Of a DNA stretch of 64,000 bases, positions 1 through 11,929 are shown piece by piece; position 1 is the stretch's first letter, and the number at the start of each line of letters is the position of its first letter. The translations under genes were made by a program, and so were the position numbers. Origin of the DNA: Clavaria fumosa (Eukaryota > Basidiomycota > Agaricomycetes > Agaricales > Clavariaceae); the NCBI GenBank assembly GCA_951802425.1, contig OX637794.1, forward strand, positions 620,001 to 684,000, read 5' to 3'. The notes beneath the pieces are model-generated. The model made no database searches. It was given only the letters and a program-made list of their open reading frames with translations, and was not told where the DNA came from.

Positions 1-128
1 TGGATTCCGTGGTGTGCAAGCTAAAGGTTAGTTCTATTTCTCTGCCTTGTCGCAAATTGCGCAACATTCTCACATATCTAGTCATTGTTCAACTTTCCGG
101 ATGGTCTTTTTCAGATACTCAGGAAGTT
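1..128 (+). other. Possible exon end and long intron leading into the array
   Basis: The first 26 bases are followed by a donor-like GTTAGT at about 27, and the next clear acceptor is TTTTTCAG at about 107-114, just before the first recognisable array unit (acceptor CTCAG, triplet GAA, near 118-125). If the array belongs to a transcript, this would be the last piece of an exon whose gene begins left of the window. Only the splice-like signals are seen; the reading is an inference. Confidence 0.25.
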
Positions 129-3100
129 CCCGATTCGCATAAATGTCCGTGTGCTTGTCTAATGTGTACAAAACCTCATGCTCACTGCGTTGCAACATTT
201 ACTCATCCTCAGGAAGTGGGTGAACTCAGTTCATAGGTTCAGAATCCCAATCTGACAGTGACCCGGTATTGGCCTTCCTTCAGTGGGTGCGCAAACTTGT
301 CCCATACGCGCAGAAACTCGCAATGACTATTCCTTGTATCTGGCCACCCTCAGATTGTGCGCGAACTTGTTCCATAGCTGTAGAAATCCGCTGATGCTGT
401 CCCGACGTTTTCTCGCCTTCAGCAAGTGAGTGAAATCGATTCATAGCTGCAGAAATCCGTGCTGACGCTGTTCCTGCATTTTCTTACCCTCAGAAAGTGC
501 GCGTATGCATTCCATAGCTGCAGAAATCCATGCTGACACTGCCCCTGCATTTTCTTGCCCTCAGGAAGTGCGTGAACTCAATTCATAGCTGCGGAAATCT
601 GTGCTGACGCTGTCCCTGCGTTGTCTTGTCCTCAGCTTGTGAGTGAATTCGTCCCATAGCCGCAGAAATCCGTGCTGACACTGTCCCGGCATTTTCTCGC
701 CCCCAGCGAGTGCTTGAACTCCTTCCATAGCTGCAGAAATCTGTGCTGACACTGTCCTTGTGTTTCCTTGCCATCAGGAAGTGTGTGAACTCACTCCATA
801 GCTGCAGAAATCCGTGCTGATGCTGTTCTGCATTTTCTTGCCCTCAGCTTGTGTGTGAACTCGTTCTGTAGCTGCAGAAATCCATGCTGAAGCCGTCCCT
901 GCATTTTCTCGCCATCAGGAAGTGCGTAACTTGTTCCATAGCCGCAGAAATCCGAGCCAACGCTGTGCATTTTCTTCCCCTCAGCTTGTGGGTGAACTTG
1001 TTCCATGGCTGCAGAAATCCCTGCTGATGCTGTCTCTGTCTTTTCTTACCCTCAGGACGTGCGTGAACTGTTTCCATGGCTGCGGAAATCTGTGCTGATG
1101 CTGTCCCTGCATTTTCTTACCCTCAGCCTGTGCGTGAACTCAATCCTTGATTGTAGAAATCTGTGCTGACACTGTCCCTGCATTTTCTTGCCCTTAGCTT
1201 GTGCGTGAACTTGTTCCATAGCTGCAGAAACCTGTACTTCTATTGTCCATGTGTTGCCTTGCCCTCAGGAAGTGCGTGAATTCGTTCCATAGCTGCAAAA
1301 ATCCGTGCTGATGTGGTCCCTGCATCTTTTCGCCCTTAGCGAGTGCGTGGAATCGTCCCACAGCCGCAGAAATCAGTGCTGACACCGTCTCTGTTTTCTT
1401 GCCCTCAGGAAGTGTGTGAATTCATTCCATAGCTGCAGAAATCCTTGCTGATGCTATCCCTGCATTTTCTTGCCCTCAGCTTGTGCGTGAACTCAACCCA
1501 TTGCTGCAGTAATCGGCGCTGATGCTGTCTCTGTGTTTTCTTGCCGTCAGCTTGTGCGTGAACTCAATCTGTAGCTGCAGAAATTCATGCTGATGCTGTC
1601 TCTGCACTTTCTTGCCCTCAGCTTGTGTGTGAACTTGTTCCATAGCTGCAGAAATCCATGCTGAAGCTGTCCCTGCATTTGTTTGCCCTCAGCCTGTGCG
1701 TGAACTCGTTCCATAGCCACAGAAATCCATGCTGACACTGTCTCTTCGTTTCCATGCTCTCAGTATGTCCGTGAACTCGTTCTATAGCTGCAGAAATCCA
1801 TGCTGACACTGTCCTGGCGTTTTCATGCCCTCAGCGGGTGCGTGAGCTGGTTGCATGGTCACAGAAATCCATGCTGACCTGTCCCGGCGTTTTCATGCCC
1901 TCAGCGGGTGCGTGAGCTGGTTGCATAGTCACAGAGATCCATGCTGATATTGTCCCGGCGTGTTTTCTTGCCCTCAGGCTGTGCGTAAACTTGTTCCATA
2001 GCTACAGAAATCTGTGCTGACACTGTCCTGTGTTTTCTTGCCCTCAGTCTGTGCGCACACTCCTTCCATCACTACAGAAATCTGTGCTGAAGTTGCCCCT
2101 GCATTTTCTTGCCCTTAGCTTGTATGTGAATTTGTTGCATACCTGCAGACATCCGTGCTGACGCTCTTCATGCCCTCAGCGTGTGCGTGGACCTGTTCTT
2201 AAGCTGCAAAAATCCGTGCTGATGCTGTCCCTGCATTTCCTTGCCCTCAGCGAGTGCGTGAACATATTCTATGGCTACAGAAATCCGTGCTGATGCTGTC
2301 CCTGTGTTTTCTTGCCCTCAGGCTGTGCGTAAACTTGTTCCATAGCTACAGAAATCTGTGCTGACACTGTCCTGTGTTTTCTTGCCCTCAGTCTGTGCGC
2401 ACACTCCTTCCATCACTACAGAAATCTGTGCTGAAGTTGCCCCTGCATTTTCTTGCCCTTAGCTTGTATGTGAATTTGTTGCATACCTGCAGACATCCGT
2501 GCTGACGCTCTTCATGCCCTCAGCGTGTGCGTGGACCTGTTCTTAAGCTGCAAAAATCCGTGCTGATGCTGTCCCTGCATTTCCTTGCCCTCAGCGAGTG
2601 CGTGAACATATTCTATGGCTACAGAAATCCGTGCTGATGCTGTCCCTGTGTTTTCTTGCCCTCAGTCTGTGCGTAAACTGCTTCCATAGCTACAGAAATC
2701 TGTGCTGACACTGTCCTGTGTTTTCTTGCCCCAGACCGTGTGTGAACTCATTCCATAGCTAAATCTGTACTGATATCTGTCCCTGCATTTTCTTGCTCTC
2801 AGTCTGTGTGTGAACTCATTCCATAGCTACAGAAATCCATGCTGAAGCTGTCCTGTTTTTTTTATTAACCCTCAGTTGGTGCGTGAACTCATTCTATAGC
2901 TACAGAAATCTGTGCTGATTCCTGTCCCTGCATTTTCTTGCCCTCAGTTGGTGCGTGAACTCATTCTATAGCTACAGAAATCTGTGCTGATTTCTGTTCC
3001 TGCATTTTCTTGCCCTCAGTTTGTGTGTGAGCTCATTCCTTAGCTAAATCTGTGCTGATTCCTGTCCCTGCATTTTCTTGCCCCCAGGATGTGCGTGAAC

Positions 3101-6100
3101 TCATTCCATAGCTACAGAAATCCGTGCTGATTTCTGTTCCTGCATTTTCTTGCCCTCGGTTTGTGTGTGAGCTCATTCCTTAGCTAAATCTGTGCTGATT
3201 CCTGTCCCTGCATTTTCTTGCCCTCAGGCCGTGCGTGAACTCATTCCTTAGCTAAATCTGTGCTGATTCCTGTCCCTGCATTTTCTTGCCCTCAGGTTGT
3301 GTGTGAATTCGTTCCATAGCTCCAGAAATCCGTGCTGATTCCTGTCCCTGCATTTTCTTGCCCTCAGGCTGTGCGTGAACTCATTCCATAGCTACAGAAA
3401 TCCGTGCTGATGCTGTGCTGGTGTCTACCTGCCCTCAGCCTGTGTGTGAACTCATTCCATAGCTACAAAAATCTGTGCTGATTCCTGTCCCTGCATTTTC
3501 TTGCCCTCAGGCTGTGCGTGAATTCATTCCATAGCTCCAGAAATCCGTGCTGATTCCTGTCCCTGCATTTTCTTGCCCTCAGCGAGTGAGTGTACTTCTT
3601 CCATAGCTGCAGAAATCCCTGCTGATGCTGTGCTGGTGTCTACCTGCCCTCAGCCTGTGTGTGAACTCATTCCATAGCTACAGAAATCCGTGCTGATTCC
3701 TGTCCCTGCATTTTCTTGCCCTCAGGCTGTGCGTGAATTCGTTCCATAGCTCCAGAAATCCGTGCTGATTCCTGTCCCTGCATTTTCTTGCCCTCAGCGA
3801 GTGAGTGTACTTCTTCCATAGCTGCAGAAATCCGTGCTGATGCTGTGCTGGTGTCTACCTGCCCTCAGCCTGTGTGTGAACTCATTCCATAGCTACAAAA
3901 ATCTGTGCTGATTCCTGTCCCTGCATTTTCTTGCCCTCAGGCTGTGCGTGAATTCGTTCCATAGCTCCAGAAATCCGTGCTGATTCCTGTCCCTGCATTT
4001 TCTTGCCCTCAGCGAATGAGTGTACTTCTTCCATAGCTGCAGAAATCCCTGCTGATGCTGTGCTGGTGTCTACCTGCCCTCAGCCTGTGTGTGAACTCAT
4101 TCCATAGCTACAGAAATCCGTGCTGATGCTGTGCTGGTGTCTACCTGCCCTCAGCCTGTGTGTGAACTCATTCCATAGCTACAAAAATCTGTGCTGATTC
4201 CTGTCCCTACATTTTCTTGCCCCAGACCGTGCGTGAACTCATTCTATAGCTACAGAAATCCGTGCTGATTCCTGTCCCTGCATTTTCTTGCCCTCAGGCC
4301 GTGTGTGAACTCATTCCTTAGCTAAATCTGTGCTGATTCCTGTCCCTGCATTTTCTTGCCCTCAGGCTGTGCGTGAACTCATTCCATAGCTACAGAAATC
4401 CGTGCTGATTTCTGTTCCTGCATTTTCTTGCCCTCAGTTGGTGCGTGAACTCATTCTATAGCTACAGAAATCTGTGCTGATTTCTGTTCCTGCATTTTCT
4501 TGCCCTCAGGCTGTGCGTGAACTCATTCCATAGCTACAGAAATCCGTGCTGATGCTGTGCTGGTGTCTACCTGCCCTCAGCCTGTGTGTGAACTCATTCC
4601 ATAGCTACAAAAATCTGTGCTGATTTCTGTTCCTGCATTTTCTTGCCCTCAGTTTGTGTGTGAGCTCATTCCTTAGCTAAATCTGTGCTGATTCCTGTCC
4701 CTGCATTTTCTTGCCCCCAGGATGTGCGTGAACTCATTCTATAGCTACAGAAATCCGTGCTGATTCCTGTCCCTGCATTTTCTTGCCCTCAGGCCGTGTG
4801 TGAACTCATTCCTTAGCTAAATCTGTGCTGATTCCTGTCCCTGCATTTTCTTGCCCTCAGGATGTGCGTGAACTCATTCCATAGCTACAGAAATCCGTGC
4901 TGATTTCTGTTCCTGCATTTTCTTGCCCTCAGTTTGTGTGTGAGCTCATTCCTTAGCTAAATCTGTGCTGATTCCTGTCCCTGCATTTTCTTGCACTCAG
5001 GCCGTGTGTGAACTCATTCCTTAGCTAAATCTGTGCCGATTCCTGTCCCTGCATTTTCTTGCCCTCAGGATGTGCGTGAACTCATTCCATAGCTACAGAA
5101 ATCCGTGCTGATTTCTGTTCCTGCATTTTCTTGCCCTCAGTTTGTGTGTGAGCTCATTCCTTAGCTAAATCTGTGCTGATTCCTGTCCCTGCATTTTCTT
5201 GCCCTCAGGATGTGCGTGAACTCATTCTATAGCTACAGAAATCCGTGCTGATTCCTGTCCCTGCATTTTCTTGCACTCAGGCCGTGTGTGAACTCATTCC
5301 TTAGCTAAATCTGTGCTGATTCCTGTCCCTGCATTTTCTTGCCCTCAGGATGTGCGTGAACTCATTCCATAGCTACAGAAATCCGTGCTGATTTCTGTTC
5401 CTGCATTTTCTTGCCCTCAGTTTGTGTGTGAGCTCATTCCTTAGCTAAATCTGTGCTGATTCCTGTCCCTGCATTTTCTTGCCCTCAGGATGTGCGTGAA
5501 CTCATTCCATAGCTACAGAAATCCGTGCTGATTTCTGTTCCTGCATTTTCTTGCCCTCAGTTTGTGTGTGAGCTCATTCCTTAGCTAAATCTGTGCTGAT
5601 TCCTGTCCCTGCATTTTCTTGCACTCAGGCTGTGCGTGAACTCATTCCTTAGCTAAATCTGTGCTGATTCCTGTCCCTGCATTTTCTTGCCCTCAGGCTG
5701 TGTGTGAACTCATTCCATAGCTACAGAAATCCGTGCTGATGCTGTGCTGGTGTCTACCTGCCCTCAGCCTGTGTGTGAACTCATTCCATAGCTACAAAAA
5801 TCTGTGCTGATTCCTGTCCCTACATTTTCTTGCCCCAGACCGTGCGTGAACTCATTCTATAGCTACAGAAATCCGTGCTGATTCCTGTCCCTGCATTTTC
5901 TTGCCCTCAGGCCGTGTGTGAACTCATTCTTTAGCTAAATCTGTGCTGATTCCTGTCCCTACATTTTCTTGCCCCAGACAGTGCGTGAACTCATTCCTTA
6001 GCTAAATCTGTGCTGATTCCTGTCCCTGCATTTTCTTGCCCTCAGGCTGTGCGTGAACTCATTCCTTAGCTAAATCTGTGCTGATTCCTGTCCCTGCATT

Positions 6101-9100
6101 TTCTTGCCCTCAGGCTGTGCGTGAACTCATTCCATAGCTACAGAAATCCGTGCTGATTTCTGTTCCTGCATTTTCTTGCCCTCAGTTGGTGCGTGAACTC
6201 ATTCTATAGCTACAGAAATCTGTGCTGATTTCTGTTCCTGCATTTTCTTGCCCTCAGGCTGTGCGTGAACTCATTCCATAGCTACAGAAATCCGTGCTGA
6301 TTTCTGTTCCTGCATTTTCTTGCCCTCAGTTGGTGCATGAACTCATTCTATAGCTACAGAAATCTGTGCTGATTTCTGTTCCTGCATTTTCTTGCCCTCA
6401 GGCTGTGCGTGAACTCATTCCATAGCTACAGAAATCCGTGCTGATGCTGTGCTGGTGTCTACCTGCCCTCAGCCTGTGTGTGAACTCATTCCATAGCTAC
6501 AAAAATCTGTGCTGATTTCTGTTCCTGCATTTTCTTGCCCTCAGTTTGTGTGTGAGCTCATTCCTTAGCTAAATCTGTGCTGATTCCTGTCCCTGCATTT
6601 TCTTGCACTCAGGCCGTGCGTGAACTCATTCCTTAGCTAAATCTGTGCTGATTCTTGTCCCTGCATTTTCTTGCACTCAGGCCGTGCGTGAACTCATTCC
6701 TTAGCTAAATCTGTGCTGATTCCTGTCCCTACATTTTCTTGCCCCAGACCGTGCGTGAACTCATTCTATAGCTACAGAAATCCGTGCTGATTCCTGTCCC
6801 TGCATTTTCTTGCCCTCAGGCCGTGTGTGAACTCATTCCTTAGCTAAATCTGTGCTGATTCCTGTCCCTACATTTTCTTGCCCCAGACAGTGCGTGAACT
6901 CATTCCTTAGCTAAATCTGTGCTGATATCTGTCCCTGCATTTTCTTGCCCTCAGTCTGTGTGTGAACTCATTCTATAGCTACAGAAATCCGTGCTGATTC
7001 CTGTCCCCACATTTTCTTGCCCTCAGGCCGTGTGTGAACTCATTTCATAGCTGCAGAAATCTGTGCTGAAGCTGTCCTGTTTTTTTTTAACCCTCAGTGG
7101 GTGGGTGAACTCATTCTATAGCTACAAAAATCTGTGCTGATGCTGTCCCTGCATTTTCTTGCCCTCAGGCCGTGCGTGAACTCATTCCATAGCTACAGAA
7201 ATCCGTGCTGATGCTGTGCTGGTGTCTACCTGCCCTCAGCCTGTGTGTGAACTCATTCCATAGCTACAAAAATCTGTGCTGATTTCTGTTCCTGCATTTC
7301 CTTGCCCTCAGTTTGTGCGTGAGCTCATTCTATAGCTGCAGAAATCTGTGCTGACATTGTCCCTGCATTTTCTTGTTCTCAGGTGCGGTGAACTCATTCC
7401 ATAACCGCAGACATCCGTGCTGATACTGTCCCTGCATTTTCTTGTCCTCAGGAAGTGTGTGAACTTGTTCTATGACTGCATGAATCGATGCTCACACACC
7501 ATCCCTGCATTTCCTTGCATTTAGCAAGTGCGTGAAGTTATTCCATAGCTGCGGAAACCTGTCCTGACACTGTCGCGGCGCTTCTCTCCCTCAGGAAGTA
7601 TGTGAACTCGTTTCAAAGCTGCAGAAATCAGTGCTGATGCTGTCCCCACATTTTCTTTCCCTCAGCGAGTGTGTGAACTCATTCCATAGCTGCAGACATC
7701 CGTGCTGATGCTATCCCTTCTTTTTCATGCCCTCAGCGAGTGAGTGTACTTCTTCCATAGCTGCAGAAATCCCTGCTGATGCTGTCCCTGCATTTTCTTG
7801 CCTTTAGCAAGTGTGTGAAGTCATTCCATAGCTGCGGAAATCCGTTCTGACACTGTCCCGGCGCTTCTCTCCCTCAGGAAGTACGTGAACTCGTTTCATA
7901 GCTGAAGAAATCAGTGCTGATGCTGTCCTCACATTTTCTTGCCCTCAGCGAGTGTGTGAACTCATTCCATAGCTGCAGACATCTGTGCTGACACTATCCC
8001 TGCTTTTTCATGCCCTCAGCGAGTGCGTGTACTTGTTCCATAGCTGCAGAAATCCCTGCTGATACTGTCCCTGCATCTTCTTGCCCTCAGCTTGTGTGTG
8101 AATTTGTTCCATAGCTGCACACATCCATGCTGATGCTGTCCCCTGCATTTTCTTGTCCTCAGGAAGTGTGTGAACTTGTTCCATAGCTTTAGATATCCGT
8201 GCTGATGCTGTCCCTGCATTTTCCCGCCCTCAGGAAGTGCGTGAACTTGTTCCATAGCTGCAGAAATCTGTGCTGAAGCTGTCCCTGCATTTTCTTGCTC
8301 TCAGGAAGTGCATGAACTCATTTCATAGCTGCAGAAATCCATGCTGATACTGTCCTTGCATTTTCTTGCCCTCAGCTTGTGTGTGAACTGGTTCCATAGT
8401 TGCGGAAATCCATGCTGACACTGTCCCTGATGTTTTCTTGCACTCAGCGAGTGCGTGAACTTGTTCCATAGCTGCAGAATTCCATACTAATGTTGTCCCC
8501 GTGTTTTCTTGCCTTCAGGAAGTGTGTGAACTTGTTCCATAGCTGCAGAAATCTGTGCTGACACTTTCCCTGCATTTTCTTGCCTTCAGCTTGTGTGTGA
8601 ACTTGTTCTATAGCTGCAGAAATCCGTGCTGATGCTGTCCCTCCGTTTTCTTGCCCTCAGCGAGTGCGTGAATTCGTTCCATAGCTCCAGAAATCCGTGC
8701 TGAAGCTGTCCTGGTTTTTTTAAAACCCTCAGTTAGTGCGTGAACTCATTCCATAGCTGCAGAAATCTGTGCTGATGCTGTCCCTATATTTTCTTGCCCT
8801 CAGCGAGTGCGTGAACTCAATTTATAGCTGCAGTAGTCATCTGTGTTGACTCTATCCCCGCTTTTCCTCCCCCTCAGGAAGTGTGTGAATTAGTCTATAG
8901 CAGCATCAATCCATGCTGACCCTATCCTGGCTTATTCTCACCTTCAGGTTGTGCGTGAGCCTATCCATAGCTTCAGAAATCCGTGTTGATGCTGTCCTCG
9001 TCTTTTTCGCCCTCAGATTGTGCGTGAGCCTGTTCCACAGGCACAGATATCGGTACTGACACTGTCCCGGCGTTTTCTCGCCCTCAGCTTGTGCGCGAAC

Positions 9101-9990
9101 TCATTCCATGGCTGCAGAAATTTATGCTGACTCTTTCCTGGACCTTCTCGCTTTCAGGCAGTGTGTGAACTTGTTCCACTCCCGTAACTTGAGCTGACAA
9201 TCTCCTGGCCTTTTATATGCCTTCAGTTTGTATGTGAACCTATCCTATATCTTTAGAAATTTGTGTTGACATCGCCCTGGCCTTGTCCTGTCTTCAGGAA
9301 GTCCGTAAGCTTGTTCCATAACTGCACGAACTTGTCCTCACTGCATTCCAACTCTTTTCCGCCATCAGTGGGTAGGTGCACTTGTCACATTGATGCAACA
9401 CTTGCAATGACCCTGTCTCGGTTGTTTCCTGCCCTCAGCTTGTGTGTAATCTTGTGCCATAATCTCAGAACCTCGTGCTGACCATCTCCTGGCCTTTACG
9501 ACCTTCAGCGAGTGCGTAGACATGTCCCATAGCCATGGAACCTTTTACTGACCATATCTCGGCCTTTCACTCTGCTTAGAATGTGCGTGACCTTGTCCCA
9601 TAGTTGCAGAAGCTTGTGTTGACCATTCCTGACATTTCCCCCATTCTCAGAGAGTATGTGAACTCCTTTCATAGTCATAAAAACTGACCGCCTCCCTGCC
9701 TTTCCCTAAACCCAGGAAGTTCGTGGACTCAATCCATTGCTGCAGAACCTCACACTGATTGTGTCTCCTCCTTTCAATAATCCCGCTCCCAGTGGGTGTC
9801 TGGGTTTGACCTGAGGACCATGTGAATCATGTCCTGGCTTTCTATTGTTCCAGGCTGTGAGTGAACTTGTCTTATCATGTCAGTAATTTGCACCGTGATA
9901 ACGTGGCCTTTTAACATGGCCTTTTCATGTGCTCAGGAGGTGGTAGATCCTCGCACTTACATTTGCTTTGAATTGTGTTGTTGCACATGA
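100..9990. repeat. Tandem array of ~71-bp intron-like units
   Basis: About 9.9 kb of head-to-tail units, roughly 135-140 copies, mostly 71-72 bp, with a shorter class of about 65 bp that lacks a few bases near ACAGAAA. On the + strand each unit reads GTGCGTGAAC, then TCATTCCATAGCTACAG, AAATCCGTGCTGAT, CCTGTCCCTGCATTTT and CTTGCCCTCAG, followed by 3 variable bases. Units in the middle (about 2.0-7.3 kb) are nearly identical and form higher-order blocks; units towards both edges are older and diverged, the usual picture for unequal crossing-over. Read as RNA, every unit carries a donor, a branch point, a pyrimidine tract and an acceptor in correct order and spacing. Whether it is transcribed or spliced cannot be seen. 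It could be only a minisatellite that grew from an intron. No long ORF crosses it in any frame, and the short minus-strand ORFs inside it are repeat artefacts. Confidence 0.95.
1963..2665. repeat. Direct duplication of a five-unit block inside the array
   Basis: A block of about 344 bp (five units, with variable triplets GCT, TCT, CTT, CGT, CGA in order) at about 1977-2320 is repeated almost base for base at about 2321-2664. This is a recent higher-order duplication and marks where the array changes from older diverged units to the young homogenised core. Confidence 0.85.
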
Positions 9991-10033
9991 GTCTGTCCAG
10001 TGTGCTGTAATCATGTATTCATATTTCCCTTAG

Positions 10034-10060
10034 GGTTATGGCAGGGTTATGTTTAACTGA
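10034..10060 (+). other. Possible terminal exon of the array transcript
   Basis: After the last array-like unit (triplet GAG near 9940) the next acceptor is TTTCCCTTAG ending at 10033. Read in phase 0, the sequence from 10034 gives eight codons and then TGA at 10058-10060. This would close a transcript whose exons are all whole codons. The support is splice-site position and frame only, so chance is quite possible. The rest of 9,990-10,240 shows no gene. Confidence 0.2.
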
Positions 10061-10336
10061 CAAAGCCAGAACCATATTAGTAATGCCTGGTTTACACTAC
10101 CAGTATGTTATGTGGCATTCATTCATGGTGAGCCTGTGTGACAGACTACTTGTCACGCATCACAACCCATTTAGTCACATTTTTTATTACCCAACAAGTT
10201 TGATTGTCTACAGTTTCCTCATGCCAGACTCGAGAAAAAGTGCTCGAAGCACTTAATCTGCTTGGGGTTGCGGACCTACACTCGGGGCTTTGTCACCCAC
10301 CACCGAACCTTGTCCGACACTGTGACGGACCGGCGG

Positions 10337-10343
10337 TATAAGA
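10337..10343 (+). promoter_or_regulatory. TATA box of reductase copy A
   Basis: TATAAGA preceded by CGGCGG, about 74 bp upstream of the ATG at 10417. The same block occurs upstream of copy B, so the promoter was part of the duplication. Confidence 0.55.
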
Positions 10344-10416
10344 GGAGCTTAGTGCTCGTCAATAGCAGAGCATTTCTGGTACACCCGAAGCATTACCTGA
10401 CAACAACCCAAACATA

Positions 10417-11755
10417 ATGCCTGAAATCATCTTTGTACGTCCCATTTGTTGGGTTTCCTAGTGCAACGTATCTATTTTATCGCAGATAACCGGCGCTACT
10501 GGCTTCCTCGGTTCTCACATCGTCGACCAGCTGTTGGCGAAAGGCTACGCCGTCCGAGCGTGCGCTACCTTCTTTTCTCCACTTCTTCCGAACCTGTCGT
10601 CTCATCCGGACTGTTTGTCTCTACCTAGGGCGGCCCGAGGTGCCAAGGCTGAGCACCTGAGGACCTTCTATGCGGATTTAGGAGAGCGCTTCGAGGTCGT
10701 GTCTATCCCTGACATCGCGAAGGACCAATTCCCCGATGCTCTCAAGGGTGTGCATGCCGTCATCCACACCGCGTCTCCCATCCAAGCGAGTAATGCTGAG
10801 GCGGCCTTGACCGTAAGCGCTCTCTCCTTGCATTGATGCCTGCAGAGAAGCTGAACCCAATTTGGCACCGTAGACGGCTATTGAAGGTACCATGAACGTT
10901 ATCCGTCAAGCCGAAACGGCTGGAGTCAAGAGGATCATCTCGACGAGCTCCATGTATGCCGTGTTGAACCCTAGGTATTCCTTTACGGACGAAGGTACGC
11001 AATTATAGGCGGATGCTCCGTATGTCACTCATCTGGTGACGCGCCATCTCATAGACTGGAACCCTGTCACGATGGAAGAGGCACTCAGCGGCAGCGCGCG
11101 TGTGACGTATGCGGCGTCCAAAACGTTCTCCGAGCGCGCCGTCTGGGAGTTCGCCGACGCGCATCCCGACATCGACATCACCACGTGTAAGCCCACTCCC
11201 TCCTCCCAGCCCCCTTCTGACAAACCCGAACGCATACCAGTCTGCCCGCCCTTCCTGTATGGAGCATTCGCCCCCAACTTCGCGGTGCCGACACCCAACC
11301 ACGCCGCGCTCTCCACGAACGTGCTGATCCACCGGCTTCTCAAACCGGACGGCGTCTTCCCGCGCATGGCGGCGCACGCCGACATCCGCGACGTCGCGCG
11401 CGCGCACGTCCTCGCGCTCACGGCGCCACCGACATCCGTTGTCGGCCGCAAGCGCATCCTCTTTTCGTCCCCGCATGCATCGGACTTTGCAGGCGCCGTG
11501 CGCCTCGTGGCGGAGAAACGCCCCGAGCTGAAGGACCGGCTCGTCGACGTCGCCAAGGCGCCGCAGTACCCGCTCCCACGGATTCCCGTCGACTTTGGGC
11601 GCATCGAGGACGTGCTCGGGATGAAGAAGGAAGAGTTTAGGACATGGGAGGAGACGGTGCTTGATACGGTTGATGCTTTGGTCAAGATTGAGGAGGGTTG
11701 GAAGAGTAAAGGATACGAAGTCGAGATTCCGATACGCAATGCTGCGAACTGGTGA
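10417..11755 (+). pseudogene. NAD(P)-dependent ketoreductase-like, copy A, with premature stop
   Basis: An extended short-chain dehydrogenase of the dihydroflavonol-reductase/aldehyde-reductase type. Exons by splice signals: 10417-10434, 10486-10559, 10629-10812, 10874-11186, 11241-11755. The Rossmann motif TGATGFLGSHI, an HTASP motif after the second half of the nucleotide-binding fold, the catalytic Tyr region (VTYAASKT) and the FLYG segment are all present. In exon 4 the codon at 11006-11008 is TAG, at about codon 137, between the nucleotide-binding half and the catalytic Tyr. Copy B has a sense codon there, and copy A is 3 bases longer at that spot. The reading frame stays open on both sides, so the lesion is young. 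It could still make protein if a 15-base stretch containing the stop were removed, but that is too short for an intron. Copy A has retained the intron 4 acceptor that copy B lost. Confidence 0.75.
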
Positions 11756-11929
11756 TGAATAAATGTCGCATCAGACATAATTGGAGGTTCAATGTCCTCG
11801 TAGTCCGCCATCAGCAATCCTGACTGTTTCATCCTGCTAAGCTGCCAAATAAGGCAAGCAAAGCATGACGTTACATAATCCCAAGTGACCACACCCCTTA
11901 GCCGAGCTAACTCTCCCCAAAGGTAACTT

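Noticed and set aside
561..1809. Short minus-strand ORFs of 60-80 residues with repeated peptides inside the array
   Set aside because: The unit length is not a multiple of three, so the same peptide fragments recur in shifting frames and stop quickly. They are shadows of the repeat.
100..9990. Array read as a CRISPR locus
   Set aside because: There are no unique spacers: the whole 65-72-bp unit repeats, only three bases vary freely, and the genome is eukaryotic.
100..9990. Array read as telomeric or centromeric satellite
   Set aside because: No TTAGGG tracts are present (one chance CCCTTAGGG near 10,028), and the array is followed at once by ordinary genes. A subtelomeric position is possible but not supported.
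11003..11892. Long minus-strand ORFs opposite both reductase copies
   Set aside because: They appear at the same place in both copies because the exons are GC-rich; they have no family motifs and lack intron structure. The + strand carries the recognisable domain.
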